Assembly: GCA_032622095.1 (NCBI GenBank)
Contig: CP136065.1
Location: 52,261,949 to 52,325,948, forward strand
Source: Siphonodentalium dalli
Taxonomy: Eukaryota; Mollusca; Scaphopoda; Gadilida; Siphonodentaliidae
Direction of reading: 5' to 3'
Length of the DNA: 64,000 nucleotides
Below, piece by piece: positions 22,792 to 33,716 of this stretch. The translations under genes and the position numbers were made by a program. Positions within the stretch are counted from its first letter, which is position 1; each line of letters starts with the position of its first letter. Below the pieces are notes generated by a model. The model did not search any database and was not told the DNA's origin. It was given only the letters and a program-made list of their open reading frames with translations.

Positions 22792-23007
22792 TTAACCCTT
22801 TCAGTGCCAAGTCCGATTTTTGTATCAATCCATATTTCCTTGATCATTTTTCAAATTTATTGATTATAATAATGTGATACATTGACGGAAAGAACTCTTA
22901 AGAGCTCTTTCCATCAATGTATCACATTATTTTAATCAATAAATTTGAAAAATGATCAAGGAAATATGTGTTGATACAAAAATCGGACATGGCACTGAAA
23001 GGGTTAA
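22792..23007. mobile_element. piggyBac-like MITE at TTAA (208 bp)
   Basis: TTAA at both borders (22792-22795, 23004-23007). Termini CCCTTTCAGTGCCA and TGGCACTGAAAGGG. The interior is one long palindrome centred on AACTCTTAAGAGCTC near 22900. It lacks the GCATTCTC hairpin of its relatives. Inner termini share TTGATACAAAAATCGG with the element at 16684. Confidence 0.85.
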
Positions 23008-24088
23008 AGACTCATGTGAAGAATGACTTTGTTCTGCGTGTAACCCCATATTATGATAAGACTGGGAGTTACCATGCCCTCATGTAATGAGTAGATTCAG
23101 TACTGCCACAAGGCTGCGCATTTCCTCTTGAAGTAGCTGAGGAGTGCCATATTTTTTATTGTCATTATCCAATCATTTGTAGACTGCTTGCTCCCTTCGT
23201 GCCATGTGTGCAAAGTCACCAACGAGATGTCCACCTGTCTTTAACTGAGAATTCTGAAATTTCAAAAAGACTAAATGTCCAGCATATGTGGACATGTTCC
23301 CTCTTAATGAACCCAGTGATTTTTGGAATGTCAACTCTTTCCATTCAATTGGTGTATAATATTCAAGCATGTGGCCACTCACTGTATCATTAATTATAAG
23401 ATATGTTGGTCATATATAGAAGATTATCTTCATGATATTTCATTATATTCTGAAGATATCCTAAAAATAAATATTTTTTTCAGGTGTTTATAACTTTTCC
23501 AGTTGTAAAGTCTACAGCCCTTTTCTCTTGAAATCCCTGAAACTGTTCACATTAATACGAATTATTGGTTAACTAAATATTCATTGATGAGTAGTTCCCT
23601 TAGGAAATGTTCAGATGATAAGTTCAACAATCGGCCAATTTAAAAAAAACTTATTATCTGAACATTTCCCACCAATAATTAGGAAGACTTTTGCACTTAT
23701 ATTAACTATTCGGATGTCTGTTGTCTGCTTATATTTCCTGAACATCCCTCCAGATGAATAATGGAACATACTTTATAACTGAATTGGAGAAAGGGTTAAG
23801 AAAGCAAACGATAATCTTTCAGATTAACATCTCTAGAATTACGAAAGTAAAGCAATTTCTAAAAGGCTTCCCTGATGAGTTCCGCTTATACAAATAAAAT
23901 TCTGCATTAGCGATGTTTACCCAATGTATTAGTAAACCTGATATGTAATCTAAAATTCATTTGTTTGTACCAAAAAAGACCTCAGGCAGAAAGCTTTGCA
24001 TGAATGAGTGTTTTATATTCCTGTTATAAGTTTTTGACTGTCTATTGACATGCCCACTTCAAGCGTATCTTCCTTGTCTAAAATATTT

Positions 24089-24342
24089 TTAACTCTTTCA
24101 TGACGGGAACTGTGCTGGTGCAGCATTAAAGATCATGTGCCACAGCATTCTCTTATATATACGAGTCTCCCATAGGGAGCCTCACATATATAGGAGAATG
24201 CACTGGCTTACAAGGTCAAAGTTCTCTTATTCTCTTATACCGGTATATGCGAGGCTCCCTATGGGATACTCACATATATAAGAGAATGCATTGCACAGGG
24301 TTTTCGCAAATTATCAGGCAGCTCCAGTAATGAAAGGGTTAA
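24089..24342. mobile_element. piggyBac-like MITE at TTAA (246 bp)
   Basis: TTAA at 24089-24092 and 24339-24342. Ends CTCTTTCATGACGGGA and, inverted, CCCTTTCATTACTGGAG. Contains two copies of the GCATTCTCTTATATA hairpin separated by AAGGTCAAAG. Confidence 0.8.
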
Positions 24343-24902
24343 TACAAGTTTTATAGAAATAATTTATCACATAATTAGCCCCTATCCCCAGCCTCATATT
24401 GTTTAGTAAGACACACGTATATTATCGACAAGCACAGTGACACAAGAGCTTAGAGCAATGATGTCGATGTCAATGCCAGATCTTTATTATAATGTTAATT
24501 GGAATATAATTATGATATTCGATTTGTGTTGGGTTATTTAGTGTTGACTGTGATATAAACATGGGTGATAAGGGTGTTTGAACAATTTTGTCAACATGAA
24601 AAGACACATTTAAAATGGAACTATTTTTATGAAGGTGTCTTTACTTCCTCTGTGGTTGTGATAAGAAAATCAATGTTCTTTTTTTTAATCCTAGCCATTT
24701 CGAGATTGTTTTTCCTTGCTAAAATGTGACTGTGATAAAATGGATCTCAAATTCACCGCAGTTCTATTCAAAATTTCTAAATATATCCCACCAATTATTA
24801 GGAATCCTCCTGCACTCATTTGTCAGTCATCTGCTTATAATTCATTAACATCCCTCTTAACATCCAATTCTTATGGCTCTTCGAGTTGACCTCTGGTATT
24901 GC

Positions 24903-25184
24903 TTAACCCTTCGACGAGTAGAACGACATATATGTCGTCTATCGGTTGAGGAGTAGAACGACATATATGTCGTTTCAGGAAGTGTTATTTTATGTAGACA
25001 TAACATCAATAAATCATCTGATTAATAAATGATTTGTATAGGAGTAAAAAAAATGCACATAAATTAAAACGAATTATTGGACCCTTTTGACCCGAACTTG
25101 TTAATAATTATTGCTATGATGTTGACGTTAAATTTACTCATGACGTCATGTATATGACGTTACAGATACTCTCCAAAGGGTTAA
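24903..25184. mobile_element. piggyBac-like MITE at TTAA (274 bp)
   Basis: TTAA at 24903-24906 and 25181-25184. Ends CCCTTCGACGAGTAG and, inverted, CCCTTTGGAGAGTATC. Contains a direct duplication of GAGTAGAACGACATATATG near 24916 and 24950, each copy holding the palindrome ACGACATATATGTCGT. It ends 115 bp before CCDC137 exon 5. Confidence 0.75.
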
Positions 25185-25299
25185 ACATTTAAACTTTTTC
25201 TGCATTCCTTTTTGCTCCATTGACTGTATTGTATTACATTATCCCCTCTCCAAGTTGAGCTGCAGCATCATTGACAATTTCCTTTGTTTTTCAATGAAG

Positions 25300-25385
25300 A
25301 CGATTACAGGACAAGAAACAGAAAAAAGTTGAGAAAAGAAAAGAAAAGCTGCTTGACGAAGAGATGTCCTTTGACAGATTCAAAG
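25300..25385 (+). CDS. CCDC137: CCDC137 coding exon 5 (residues 176-205)
   Basis: Encodes RLQDKKQKKVEKRKEKLLDE then EMSFDRFK, a highly charged helix matching the Lys/Arg-rich coiled coil of the family. The frame requires the acceptor TCAATGAAG|ACG rather than the nearby GATTACAG, which would shift frame. Phase 2 to phase 1. The donor is GTATAC. A hairpin MITE begins only 23 bp after the donor. Confidence 0.85.
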
Positions 25386-25408
25386 GTATACATGTGTATG
25401 CGTGTGGT

Positions 25409-25815
25409 CAAGCCTGCAAATAGTGTGTCTGTCATTTGCAGAATGAGGTCCCCATAGGGTGAATTTAGTGATGCTTTCCCGCACAGCGGGCTAGCATCAT
25501 GAAATTCAACCCCTTGGGACCTCATTCTACTTAGGCATCATCTTCTGGGAAGTATCTATAGTCTCAAATTAGCATTGTTTTTAGTTAATTTTCCCTTCTG
25601 TTCAGTTTCTATATCCCCTAATTTGCAGAAGATAAAATGCATAATCGAGGCAACTAATGGGTGAACATTTACCAACTTCAACTTTAATCTGTTCCCAGGT
25701 CTCCTAAAACAGTTGAGGCCTAAGCAGAATGAGGTTCCCAGAGGGTGAATCCATGCTAAATTCACCCTCTGGGAACCTCATTTTGCAAATGACAGACACA
25801 CTATTTGCAGGCTTG
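25409..25815. mobile_element. GAGGTCCCC hairpin MITE (H8), long form, in intron 5
   Basis: Termini CAAGCCTGCAAATAGTGTG and CACACTATTTGCAGGCTTG. Inside each end lie TCATTTGCAGAATGAGG words and an AGGGTGAAT hairpin; the centre is the same 'CTTCTGGGAAGTATC' interior seen in R3. No clean flank duplication. Lies in the CCDC137 sense intron. Confidence 0.8.
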
Positions 25816-26189
25816 GTGAATGGGTGTGGTATATTCCTATTTCTATATTTCATAGTCTTACTTGTATAAAGCAGACTATAAGCTGACAGCGTACATACCA
25901 ATAAAACAAATTCATGTTTCCTACGCTCCCTGCAAAAATCCTACAATCTCAAATTGGTGCATTTTTTTCCTTCGAATTCTCACATTCACATCAATATCTT
26001 CAAGATGAGTCCAATAGCCGATTATTGATCCTGATGTCAGGTAATGTTGAATACAAGGTAGTCTAAATTGGCAGTACACAGGCACACCCTACAGACGACA
26101 TCTCTCATATTTATATATATATCTTCATGTTGACATCTAGTATTACTTAGACATTTCAACTTTCTGAATTCCTAATTGTTCCATTGATT

Positions 26190-26345
26190 GATTTTTTTTT
26201 TTTTATTTGTACAATAACAAATGATATAACAATAGAATTATGAACAAGTATATGATAAGTATTGTACAGGAGCAGCATGACCATGGTTGGTCATCTTCCT
26301 GCTGCCCCTGGGATGGCCACTAGCTTTGTGGCGCTGAACAGTTTT
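26190..26345 (-). mobile_element. Possible 3' end of a non-LTR element
   Basis: On the minus strand the sequence runs through GCGCCACAAAGCTAGTGGCC to a final AATAAAAAAAAAAAAAT tail, as expected for a 5'-truncated, polyadenylated retroposed copy. There is no coding part to confirm it, and it could also be an oligo-T tract by chance. Confidence 0.35.
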
Positions 26346-27020
26346 ACTATAAGCACAAGTCGACACAATTTCATAGGTTATAAAATTATCAACAACAAAA
26401 TTTGATCTGTCAATTTAATTGTCCCTTAAGTATTTCACTAAATAACTTTAATTCTAGACTTATTCTAGAGATTATTTTCCCCAACGCAAACGTGTGTTAT
26501 GCATTATGGTGCTTATCAAGCAAGAGTGTTTACACGATATCAATAACCCTGAATACATCTTTAAGTATATGCTATATACATGCTGTTCCAGACTTGAACG
26601 CGAAGCGGAAATTAAAGAAACACAAACTTTATTTAGGGCACACTGGCTAAGTGTATACGTGATGTGGTTGCCCATTTCAGAGGATTAAAACAAGGTAACC
26701 GAGAAGGGTGGTGGATTCACTGTGACTCGTGAAATTATCCCCTCTCCAAGTTGAGCTACAGTGTCATTGACACTTTCATTACCAAGTGTTACAGACCTTT
26801 TTAGAAATTTGGGTTTTCTTGCTTTCCTGTTGATAACTGATGTTACATTTGGCCAAATGTTCTGAAATCTTGGTATACAAATTCCAAAATTGCAAACAAA
26901 AATTACCTCAATCTTTTTTTGACCAAATTCAATAATTTTTTTTTTAGAAGGGCAACCCCTAATTGTGCAATGTCAGTAATTATATTATGAAGAGTAATGT
27001 GATCTCTTTTATATTTCTAG

Positions 27021-27109
27021 ATGAAGTGAAGTTTGGAGAAGTTGCCATGCAACCGCCCACACTGTCATCTTTCCCGAGAATGTCAACACACAACACTGAT
27101 AAACCAAGG
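27021..27109 (+). CDS. CCDC137: CCDC137 coding exon 6 (residues 205-234)
   Basis: Encodes DEVKFGEVAMQPPTLSSFPR then MSTHNTDKPR. The V-K-F-G-E-V-x-x-Q-P-P core is the strongest conserved motif of the CCDC137 family. Acceptor TATTTCTAG, donor GTATGT. Phase 1 to phase 0. Confidence 0.93.
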
Positions 27110-27752
27110 GTATGTTTTTAATTCAAGCCAATATTTAAAAACTGTTTGTTTGTCTACTTCCTACCTACCCACCCATCCAAGAAAAATAAACCCTCTACGA
27201 TTAGCCTCATAGAGATGAAATTCTCTTTAGTAATATAGCCAAAGATTTTACTTCCATCCATGTCACTTTTCCTTCAAGTAATAAGTTTCTATGAAGAACT
27301 ATTATAAATTGGGTTGTAAAATAACATTTATCTAGTATCATAGGATATATTAGATGTCCCGTGGTCAAAACATGTGAATGACATAAGGACAACGTAATGA
27401 AGTCAACTACAATCCATAATTTTGGAATTATGGACTAATACTTAACATAAAAGGAACTGACACCATTGGAGTTCAGATCTTGGGTACGTGTCCTCGGATA
27501 GCATAAATTTGGTGCAATTGACCCAAGCATGGTGGTGCCTTATCTGGGTTGAGATGGATCTGGCCAAAATTTCATTGGCCGAATATAATGTACATCTTTC
27601 AACGACCTTGAGATCATGCTTGATAATAAAATTTTGAAAATGTCTTCCGCTAATGGTATTGTTGACATAAATTTCAAGACACACTGTTTGAACCCCTCCT
27701 AACTGCACACCCTTTTGAAAAATGTGGTAATTTCCCTGGTCTTCCTTTTTAG

Positions 27753-28938
27753 CTTAGGCCACTGTTTTTTTATTAGTTGGTTCTCTGATCCGTCGAGTCG
27801 TTTTTTTTCTTCAGTTTTTAGAAAAAAATTAAAATTGTGTTCCGAACAATTTTTATTGCCGCCGACCGGTTTTAAAAAAAAATGAAAAAAGATCGCTTTG
27901 TGTACCGTTTGTAGGAACGGATTAATTTGGGTGACGTTTCACATCTGTGTTTTCTGCATCACTTCCACTAATAGGTAATCTAGTAACAATGCTAGGCTAC
28001 TTTCGTTTTTTTCGAAATGGCGAAGTATATCTGTGTGCAGTTGTCATTTCGGAAAACAAGACCATAAGAAAACAGCTGAAATGTGTTTATCCCGAAATAA
28101 CAGTTCGAGAGCTGTTCTCGTTTGTCGAGGACGATGCATTGATTCGTCGTGACTACTTTGGTGGTCTTACCGAACAATTTACTGAGGGGGTCACCGAAAT
28201 CGAGGAACCCGACGTTACACTCTCATTTGAGTGAATTGCATGTTTAAATTTAAATGCATGTCTTCTAGTTCCAATGTATGTAGCTCAATTGAAGAATTTA
28301 GTTTGGTCTGTGAAATTCTTTTTCTTCATAAGTCCCATATGATCTTGTTGACTTCAATCATATCACCTCTCTTGTATACTTTAAACACATACAAACTGTT
28401 TGAATAGTTTGTCCTTAAATGGTAAGTTCCAAAAAGTTTGTATCATGCTCACGCTTGTTGAGTTGACGATTTTATTTGTAAATTTATAGCAAAGTATATT
28501 TTACATATTATACACATTTGATATAATATAGTGCCACATAGATGTAATATAAATTCACATATATATATTACACCTCCATGGCACTATATTATATTAAATT
28601 CATTTTGTATGTAAATGTATATACTGTATAATGTCAAATAAAAACATCTAGTTTTGTGTGTTTGTTTTCGCTATGTTATGTTTAAAGAGTAATAAAAGAG
28701 ATTACAAACATATATCAACCTTGTTTTTCTAGTCAGATCAAGTATCTTGCTGTATATTGAGATGCCAATAATAGATGTAAAATAATAGATATGATACAAA
28801 GTTATTTTCAGACCATTTTCCTTTTATTTGAAATTTTTTTAATATTTGAGTGTTTTCCATTTTTTTTTTCCGACCGACCAACCCAACTTTTCCAGAAAAA
28901 ATTCCGCTAACCAACTAATAAAAAAACAGTCGCCTTAG
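27753..28938 (+). mobile_element. TIR-bounded element of unknown class carrying an ORF
   Basis: The left border CTTAGGCCACTG is followed by TTTTTTTATTAGTTGGTT. The right border is AACCAACTAATAAAAAAAC followed by AGTCGCCTTAG. The inverted repeats pair over about 28 bp with a few mismatches. No target duplication was recognised. Inside are an 81-aa ORF, an AATAAA at about 28637, and a hairpin (about 28517-28597) with ATAATATAGTGCCA arms. The terminal sequence resembles the element at 53030. Confidence 0.6.
27989..28234 (+). CDS. Unrecognised 81-aa ORF inside the TIR element
   Basis: ATG at 27989 in good context (A at -3), stop TGA at 28232-28234. The peptide begins MLGYFRFFRNGEVYLCAV and ends with an acidic EIEEPDVTLSFE. 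Predicted layout is two short beta-type stretches (FRFFRNGEVYLCAVVI and KQLKCVYPE) followed by a helix-prone TVRELFSFVEDDALI. No signal peptide or membrane span is visible. Codon use looks protein-like, with no poly-residue runs and conserved-looking aromatic and charged spacing. An AATAAA lies about 400 bp downstream. I do not recognise the family. It could be a transposon accessory protein, a captured host fragment, or chance. The upstream in-frame extension lacks an ATG. Confidence 0.5.
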   Translation: MLGYFRFFRNGEVYLCAVVISENKTIRKQLKCVYPEITVRELFSFVEDDALIRRDYFGGLTEQFTEGVTEIEEPDVTLSFE

Positions 28939-29440
28939 TGTACCATTCCTTAAACATTTGAACTTTCTATACCCTTACTTCTGGAGATATCACATAAAAG
29001 TCGTCACACTCATCTACATTCAATTTGAGCATAATCTTCCCTTAGTGAATCGTGCCATGAAATGTTTTAAGTCTCTAGACCTATTATTTCTTTAGAAATG
29101 GTACAAGTACCATTTCCACCCCACTTCTAGCTTTATCACTCAAACTTGCAATTATATCCCTGCATTGTGAACTTGGTCTTCGTTTTGGTTAGTGCCGTAA
29201 TCAATTTGGTTGGGATGAATATGAAGATATTGCTTGATGCTGAAACGAGCCCTCCATATGGGATATTCTTCTAGAAATCGTCTGTTCCACGCTATTCAAA
29301 ATATTTTTCATCGGGTTTATCGATTTATTCCACATTCCATTCCATTCATCCTGCTTGCCTTTCAGAAGACACCATCGAGGGAAAATAGCTCTTGCTGTTC
29401 TACCCCAAGGCAGGCAATAGGTGTTTGATTATATATGATA

Positions 29441-29640
29441 CAATTCTCGCCATGCGTCAGCAGGCGGATAAATAGTTTGAAGACTTTTGCCTGGGCGATA
29501 GTTTGCTTGCCACAATTCTGGCTTTGTGCCAATTAGCAGGCACAATTCTCGCCCTACACCAATCGGGATGTCAGCAGGTAGATAATAGTTCGAAGACTAT
29601 AGCCCGGGCGATAGTTCGCTTGTTGGGCTGTGGTCAAAAC
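29441..29640. repeat. Two-copy tandem repeat
   Basis: The first unit has ACAATTCTCGCC, GTCAGCAGG, GAAGACTTTTGCC and GGGCGATAGTTTGCTTG. The second repeats these in order with about 20% change. Confidence 0.7.
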
Positions 29641-29849
29641 ACCTTCTGGACGAAGATGTATTTTGACACGTGATCGCGCTTCATCCAATCAAAAGACAGT
29701 ATGACAATCTGCAAACTCTACATGTATAATAATTTTCACTATTCCACACCAAAGCAGGCAATATGTGTATATTATAAATCACAGTAGTCTGAACCAAAAA
29801 GTATATAATGGAATGGCATAAGAAGACCACAGATGTTCAGCTAAGATGT

Positions 29850-30249
29850 TTAACCCTTTACCCAACAGAAGGGCCCTGTGCCAATGCATTCTCTTATATA
29901 TGCGAGTCGACCATAGGTCGCCTCGCATATATAAGAGAATGCATTGGCTTAACACATTACAAATTATAAAATTGTTAAAGAATGTAAGAAAAAATGGTAA
30001 AAAGTGTTAAAAAAATATCTTTTTTAGGCCAATGCATTCTCTTATATATGCGAGGCGACCTATGGTCGACTCGCATATATAAGAGAATGCATTGGCACAG
30101 GGCATGACTGTAACCATCACAATGTGGTCAATGAGCCGGTTCCAATGATATCCATATTTGTATGGTTTTATTGAGACAGGCCGAAGATATTTTAGGCTGT
30201 TGAAGCTTTATTTGGCCGGTTTTGGCCGGTTTGTTGGGTAAAGGGTTAA
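29850..30249. mobile_element. piggyBac-like MITE at TTAA (392 bp)
   Basis: TTAA at 29850-29853 and 30246-30249. Ends CCCTTTACCCAACA and TGTTGGGTAAAGGG. Contains two full GCCAATGCATTCTCTTATA hairpins (about 29879-29948 and 30027-30096). The right TTAA is shared with the next element. Confidence 0.85.
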
Positions 30250-30457
30250 CCTTTCCATGACTGGGGCGAATGTGCCAATGCATTCTCTTATATATGTGAG
30301 TCTCCCATTGGCCTAACAATATTTACTGTGACCTTGTATGTCAGTGCATTCTCTTATATATGCGAGGATGCTTATGGAGACTCGCATATATAAGAGAATG
30401 CACTGGCACATGATATTTAATGCTGCACCAGGGCTGCTCCCATCATGACAGGGTTAA
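30250..30457. mobile_element. piggyBac-like MITE sharing a TTAA (204 bp)
   Basis: Begins directly after the TTAA at 30246-30249 with CCTTTCCATGACTGGGG, and ends CATCATGACAGGG before TTAA (30454-30457). Holds one complete and one half GCATTCTCTTATATA hairpin. It ends 50 bp before the last CCDC137 exon, beside its acceptor region. Confidence 0.8.
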
Positions 30458-30507
30458 GAATTATAAATTATATTATCCATTAATTGTTATATTATCTTCA
30501 CATTCAG

Positions 30508-30720
30508 CCAGGGAAGAGGTCTCTATTGCTGAAGGACATCATAGATAAATTTAAAAGTTCCAAAGACAACATGGACAAAACAAAAACAGACAGACATCTG
30601 GGGCAGTGTAAAAAGAGGAAGTTTATGTCTCCGGCAAAGCAGCTAATGATAGACAATGAGAGGGAAAGAGTTGTAGAACTTTACAGAGAAATGAAAAAGA
30701 AAGGAAAACCAAATGACTGA
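30508..30720 (+). CDS. CCDC137: CCDC137 coding exon 7 (residues 235-304, stop)
   Basis: Follows CTTCACATTCAG. Encodes KRSLLLKDIIDKFK and, near the end, SPAKQLMIDNERERVVELYR then EMKKKGKPND and TGA. The 'ERERxVxxYRxxK' helix is the conserved C-terminus of the family. The seven exons sum to 915 nt (305 codons with stop) without a frame break. Confidence 0.93.
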   Translation, partial: PGKRSLLLKDIIDKFKSSKDNMDKTKTDRHLGQCKKRKFMSPAKQLMIDNERERVVELYREMKKKGKPND

Positions 30721-30820
30721 AAACTGTGGAGAAAATATGATGAGCAATTTACCGATGCAATGTTATTAATGTGGTAATCACTGAGAATGTGGTTCATCTG
30801 TCACGATCCAACTTGTCATG

Positions 30821-30826
30821 AATAAA
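30821..30826 (+). terminator. Polyadenylation signal of CCDC137
   Basis: AATAAA 101 bp after the stop codon, the first on this strand past the CDS. Cleavage would be expected 10-30 bp downstream. Confidence 0.6.
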
Positions 30827-31253
30827 TGTCACTAATTCTTATTTTATTATGATCCAGCTCATGTATTACACAATTAAAGGTAATTTATAAGGATTTATCA
30901 GCAAAAGTCATAATTTCACTCCTGATAATTACGTCCCAGGTATGTGCATGTGCATTTTGGCGACTCCAAGAGCTTGGAAACAAGTTTATATCTTATAAAT
31001 GTCAAAGTACATTTGAATAGATTTTCCAACTGAAAATATACTAAACACCTCAAAAAAGGTCAGTTTCCAGCTCATATTTCCCTATATCTCCTGCATTGTG
31101 GCCCAGTACTCCATGTCCCTATGACAGCAATGTTTTTAATCCGAACGTTTTGAAATTTTGAACATATTGAGAACATGTTAAATACAGAACATTGCTGTAG
31201 TTAGTTTTCTAACCTTCTGATTGTTGCTTGATTGGAAAATCACACTTTAAACT
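30827..31253. other. Non-coding, no gene seen
   Basis: Downstream of CCDC137; no exon or delimited element. Confidence 0.5.
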
Positions 31254-31600
31254 TTAAAGGCACGGGCAGCGTTCGTTGCAGAAATATTCATGTCTGTTCA
31301 AATCGCCATCAACAGAAGGAATATTAAAATATATATAGTTTTGCTCATATGCCAAACACAATCAGCGTGTAAATTGTATATTGTCGTCAAGACCTACGAT
31401 GGTGTACGTAAACAAGAGCCTGCTCGTGTTACAGAAGTTTTGCTTCTGTTTACATAACACAGCGCAATTCTATTGGTTAATCACACACAAATGATATAAA
31501 CGCTCTTTATTATTTCCATATCAGGAAAACAGTAACAAATAACGCTCTTTATGTTTACCATATCCGGATCTAAACAAAAGCCAGGTTCTGTAACGTTTTT
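31254..31600. repeat. Dispersed repeat R4, copy A (347 bp)
   Basis: Begins TTTAAAGGCACGGGCAGCG and ends GCCAGGTTCTGTAACG. The copy at 58853-59201 is about 90% alike over the same length and in the same orientation. Contains an inverted CCAAT (CTATTGGTTAATCA) and two small hairpins (ACAGAAG...CTTCTGT). The copies end at matching points, so it is a discrete unit, but no inverted ends or poly-A tail are visible. Confidence 0.75.
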
Positions 31601-31638
31601 GTTATACCCCCCCGCAACAAAGTTAGGGGGGGTATACT

Positions 31639-32620
31639 TAGGGTCCTGCGAATATTCGATTCGAAATTGCCAACTCAAAATTTCGAATATACACTGATGG
31701 AAAAGTAGGGCAGGTACACACGTCGATCTTAGCTGTTTTGTGCCATTTAATTACAGAAAATGATGTATATATGTACCTTATAATTCTCATTGTACATCGC
31801 GATTATATATATTAAATATAAGTATAGACAGCAATTAGCCACTAAGGACAACTAAACACGTCTGATTTCTATCTTTGAACATTGTAGCCAAAAGCTCGGA
31901 GATCACCGATGGACCGACGACGCGTGTAAATTATAATAGCTATGAGACTGATCAACTGCTAGCGTTATCCGCGGTCTATCCGTCTCAGATTCTGCGTTAT
32001 GTAATATAGCTCAGAATTTAAACAACGCGTGTTCCCGGCATCGAAAACTGCATTTTGGCGGTGTTTTCTTTTGAAGTTTACTTTCAATTTCTGAGCGTTC
32101 TTTGACACTTGACAAAACGTCACCCGTTATTCATGTTTATTTTAAACATGATAAAGCTGCAGGCTTACACAATCATGTGATGAATGCAACATGGTGTATA
32201 AATCGCAAGCATATGGGACAACGACCCACTTATAAACAGGCTACACTGCGACTATTGTTGCATCTTCAAGTTTATAACAACTGGTGATTTGCAATTTTGC
32301 ATGCACATGCAATCTGTACAAATTTTGCGTGATTTTAGTTCCAATAATCCGTTTAGTGGTTATATATTAATCGTCGTGACGGCCGCATGGACGTTTTAAT
32401 CAATTATTAATTGAAGTTAATAGTATTGCAAATGACGGTTCATCGCCACATACTGGAACTTCGTGCATGTAGTTCATGGAACATTTCACAAATCGTTGAC
32501 AAAACATGCCCAATTGAGAATACAACATACAGATATGATTCGAATCGTTATTCGATTCGATTTCCTGAATTCGATTCGATATTCGATTCGATCAAAAATC
32601 TCCCAATTCGCAGGACCCTA
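31639..32620. mobile_element. hAT-like non-autonomous element (982 bp)
   Basis: Ends TAGGGTCCTGCGAAT and ATTCGCAGGACCCTA with a perfect 8-bp duplication GGTATACT (31631-31638, 32621-32628). Subterminal regions are rich in ATTCGATTCGA words. Inserted into a dispersed repeat whose halves (31605-31638 and 32629-32690) rejoin as a GGGTATACTGGAGTCAGC unit. The 103-codon frame within it (32411-32722) crosses the element border and is not credible. Confidence 0.88.
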
Positions 32621-32628
32621 GGTATACT

Positions 32629-33120
32629 GGAGTCAGCTCGTCTGTCCGTCCACACAAATTTGTCCAGAGTTTTTCTCAATCGTTTTTTATACGCCCGTTT
32701 GAAAAAAACGGCCATATTATAGTATTGGTCCGTCCGTCCGGGCGTCCGTTAACCTGGTTTCCGGATGATAATTTTAGTTAGAGTGAACCAAATTTAATAA
32801 AATTTGGTATGTGGGTTTATTAGCCGCAAAGTAAGTTCGAATTTGGGTTCCGCCCGCCAATTTTCACCGGAGTTATGCCCCTTATTTGACGTTTTTTGAC
32901 TTAGAAAATCCTTGAAATTTGTTGTCCGGATGATAACTAAGTATAGTTTATCGGAATGAATCCAAATTTGGTATATTACTTTCTCCCACCAAAACACAGT
33001 TCAAGTTCGAACTTAGGTTCTGTCCGACCATTTTTGGCAGAGTTATGCCCCTTTTTCGACTCAGAAAATTCAGTTTTTCTTATGTTTTTTGTGCAGTATT
33101 GCAGTATATCAATTATTCCT
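32629..33120. repeat. Dispersed repeat R5 (GTCCGTCC / AGAGTTATGCCCC)
   Basis: Two to three degenerate units with GTTTCCGGATGATAA, AATTTGGTAT and GAGTTATGCCCC, of the same type as 45355-45860, 54880-55090 and 57710-58660. A (TA)n run lies at 33121-33139. Confidence 0.7.
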
Positions 33121-33236
33121 ATATATATATATATATATAGTTCTGCATTGAAAGCCCAACAACTAATTCACACATGCTCATGTCAGATTAAGAACCGATT
33201 AAGTAAGTTAAATTACAATGACAGGAGATAGCCTTT

Positions 33237-33516
33237 ACCCTTCCCATGATGGGAGATGTGCAGCAAAATATCATGTGCGTTCTTATTATGCGAGTCGCCC
33301 ATAGGGAGCCTCTCGTATATAGGATAATGCACTGGCTTAAAAGGTCAAGGTAAATATTGTTAGGACCGAAAATAAGAGAATGCACCTACTTGCAAATTAA
33401 AGTTAAATATTGTTAGGCTAATGTATTCTCTTATTTATATGCAAGTCTCCCACAGGGAGCCTTTGGGAAGGGTGGGTTTGCAAAATTTCAGGAAGCTTCA
33501 TTCATTGAAGGATTAA
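33237..33516. mobile_element. Decayed piggyBac-like MITE
   Basis: Left end TTACCCTTCCCATGATGGG has lost its TTAA; the right end GAAGGATTAAG keeps it (33513-33516). Interior shows degraded GCATTCTCTTATATA hairpins and TAAATATTGTTAGG spacers. Confidence 0.65.
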
Positions 33517-33716
33517 GATCGCACTATGCATTATTGTACATTTTGAGTAGGGTCATGTGAAAATTTGATGTTTCGATTGGTTATTCGGTTCGGTCTCGAT
33601 ATTCGTTTCGAAACTATTGTTTCAAAGTAGTCAAATACCCCGACGTAAATGCAAGGCTGTCATTCTGTGTTCATAGTGACAGTCCATATATAAGGATTAA
33701 CTGTCATGTGGACTGT

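Larger units (their letters stand above)
21375..25299 (+). other. CCDC137 intron 4, with three TTAA elements
   Basis: 3.9 kb. Contains the TTAA-flanked elements at 22796, 24093 and 24907. The rest has no exon-like sequence. Confidence 0.75.
27110..30507 (+). other. CCDC137 intron 6, with several elements
   Basis: 3.4 kb. Holds the TIR element with an 81-aa ORF (27753-28938), a two-copy tandem repeat (29441-29640) and two adjoining TTAA elements (29854-30453). Confidence 0.8.

Noticed and set aside
25311-25385. Alternative start of CCDC137 exon 5 at the GATTACAG acceptor
   Set aside because: It puts the charged helix out of frame with exons 4 and 6; the acceptor at 25299 keeps the family alignment.
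27947-27988. N-terminal extension of the 81-aa ORF
   Set aside because: The extended frame starts at a GTG; the first ATG is at 27989 in good context.
32411-32722. 103-codon + strand frame
   Set aside because: Runs across the border of the hAT-like element into a dispersed repeat and has no ATG start.
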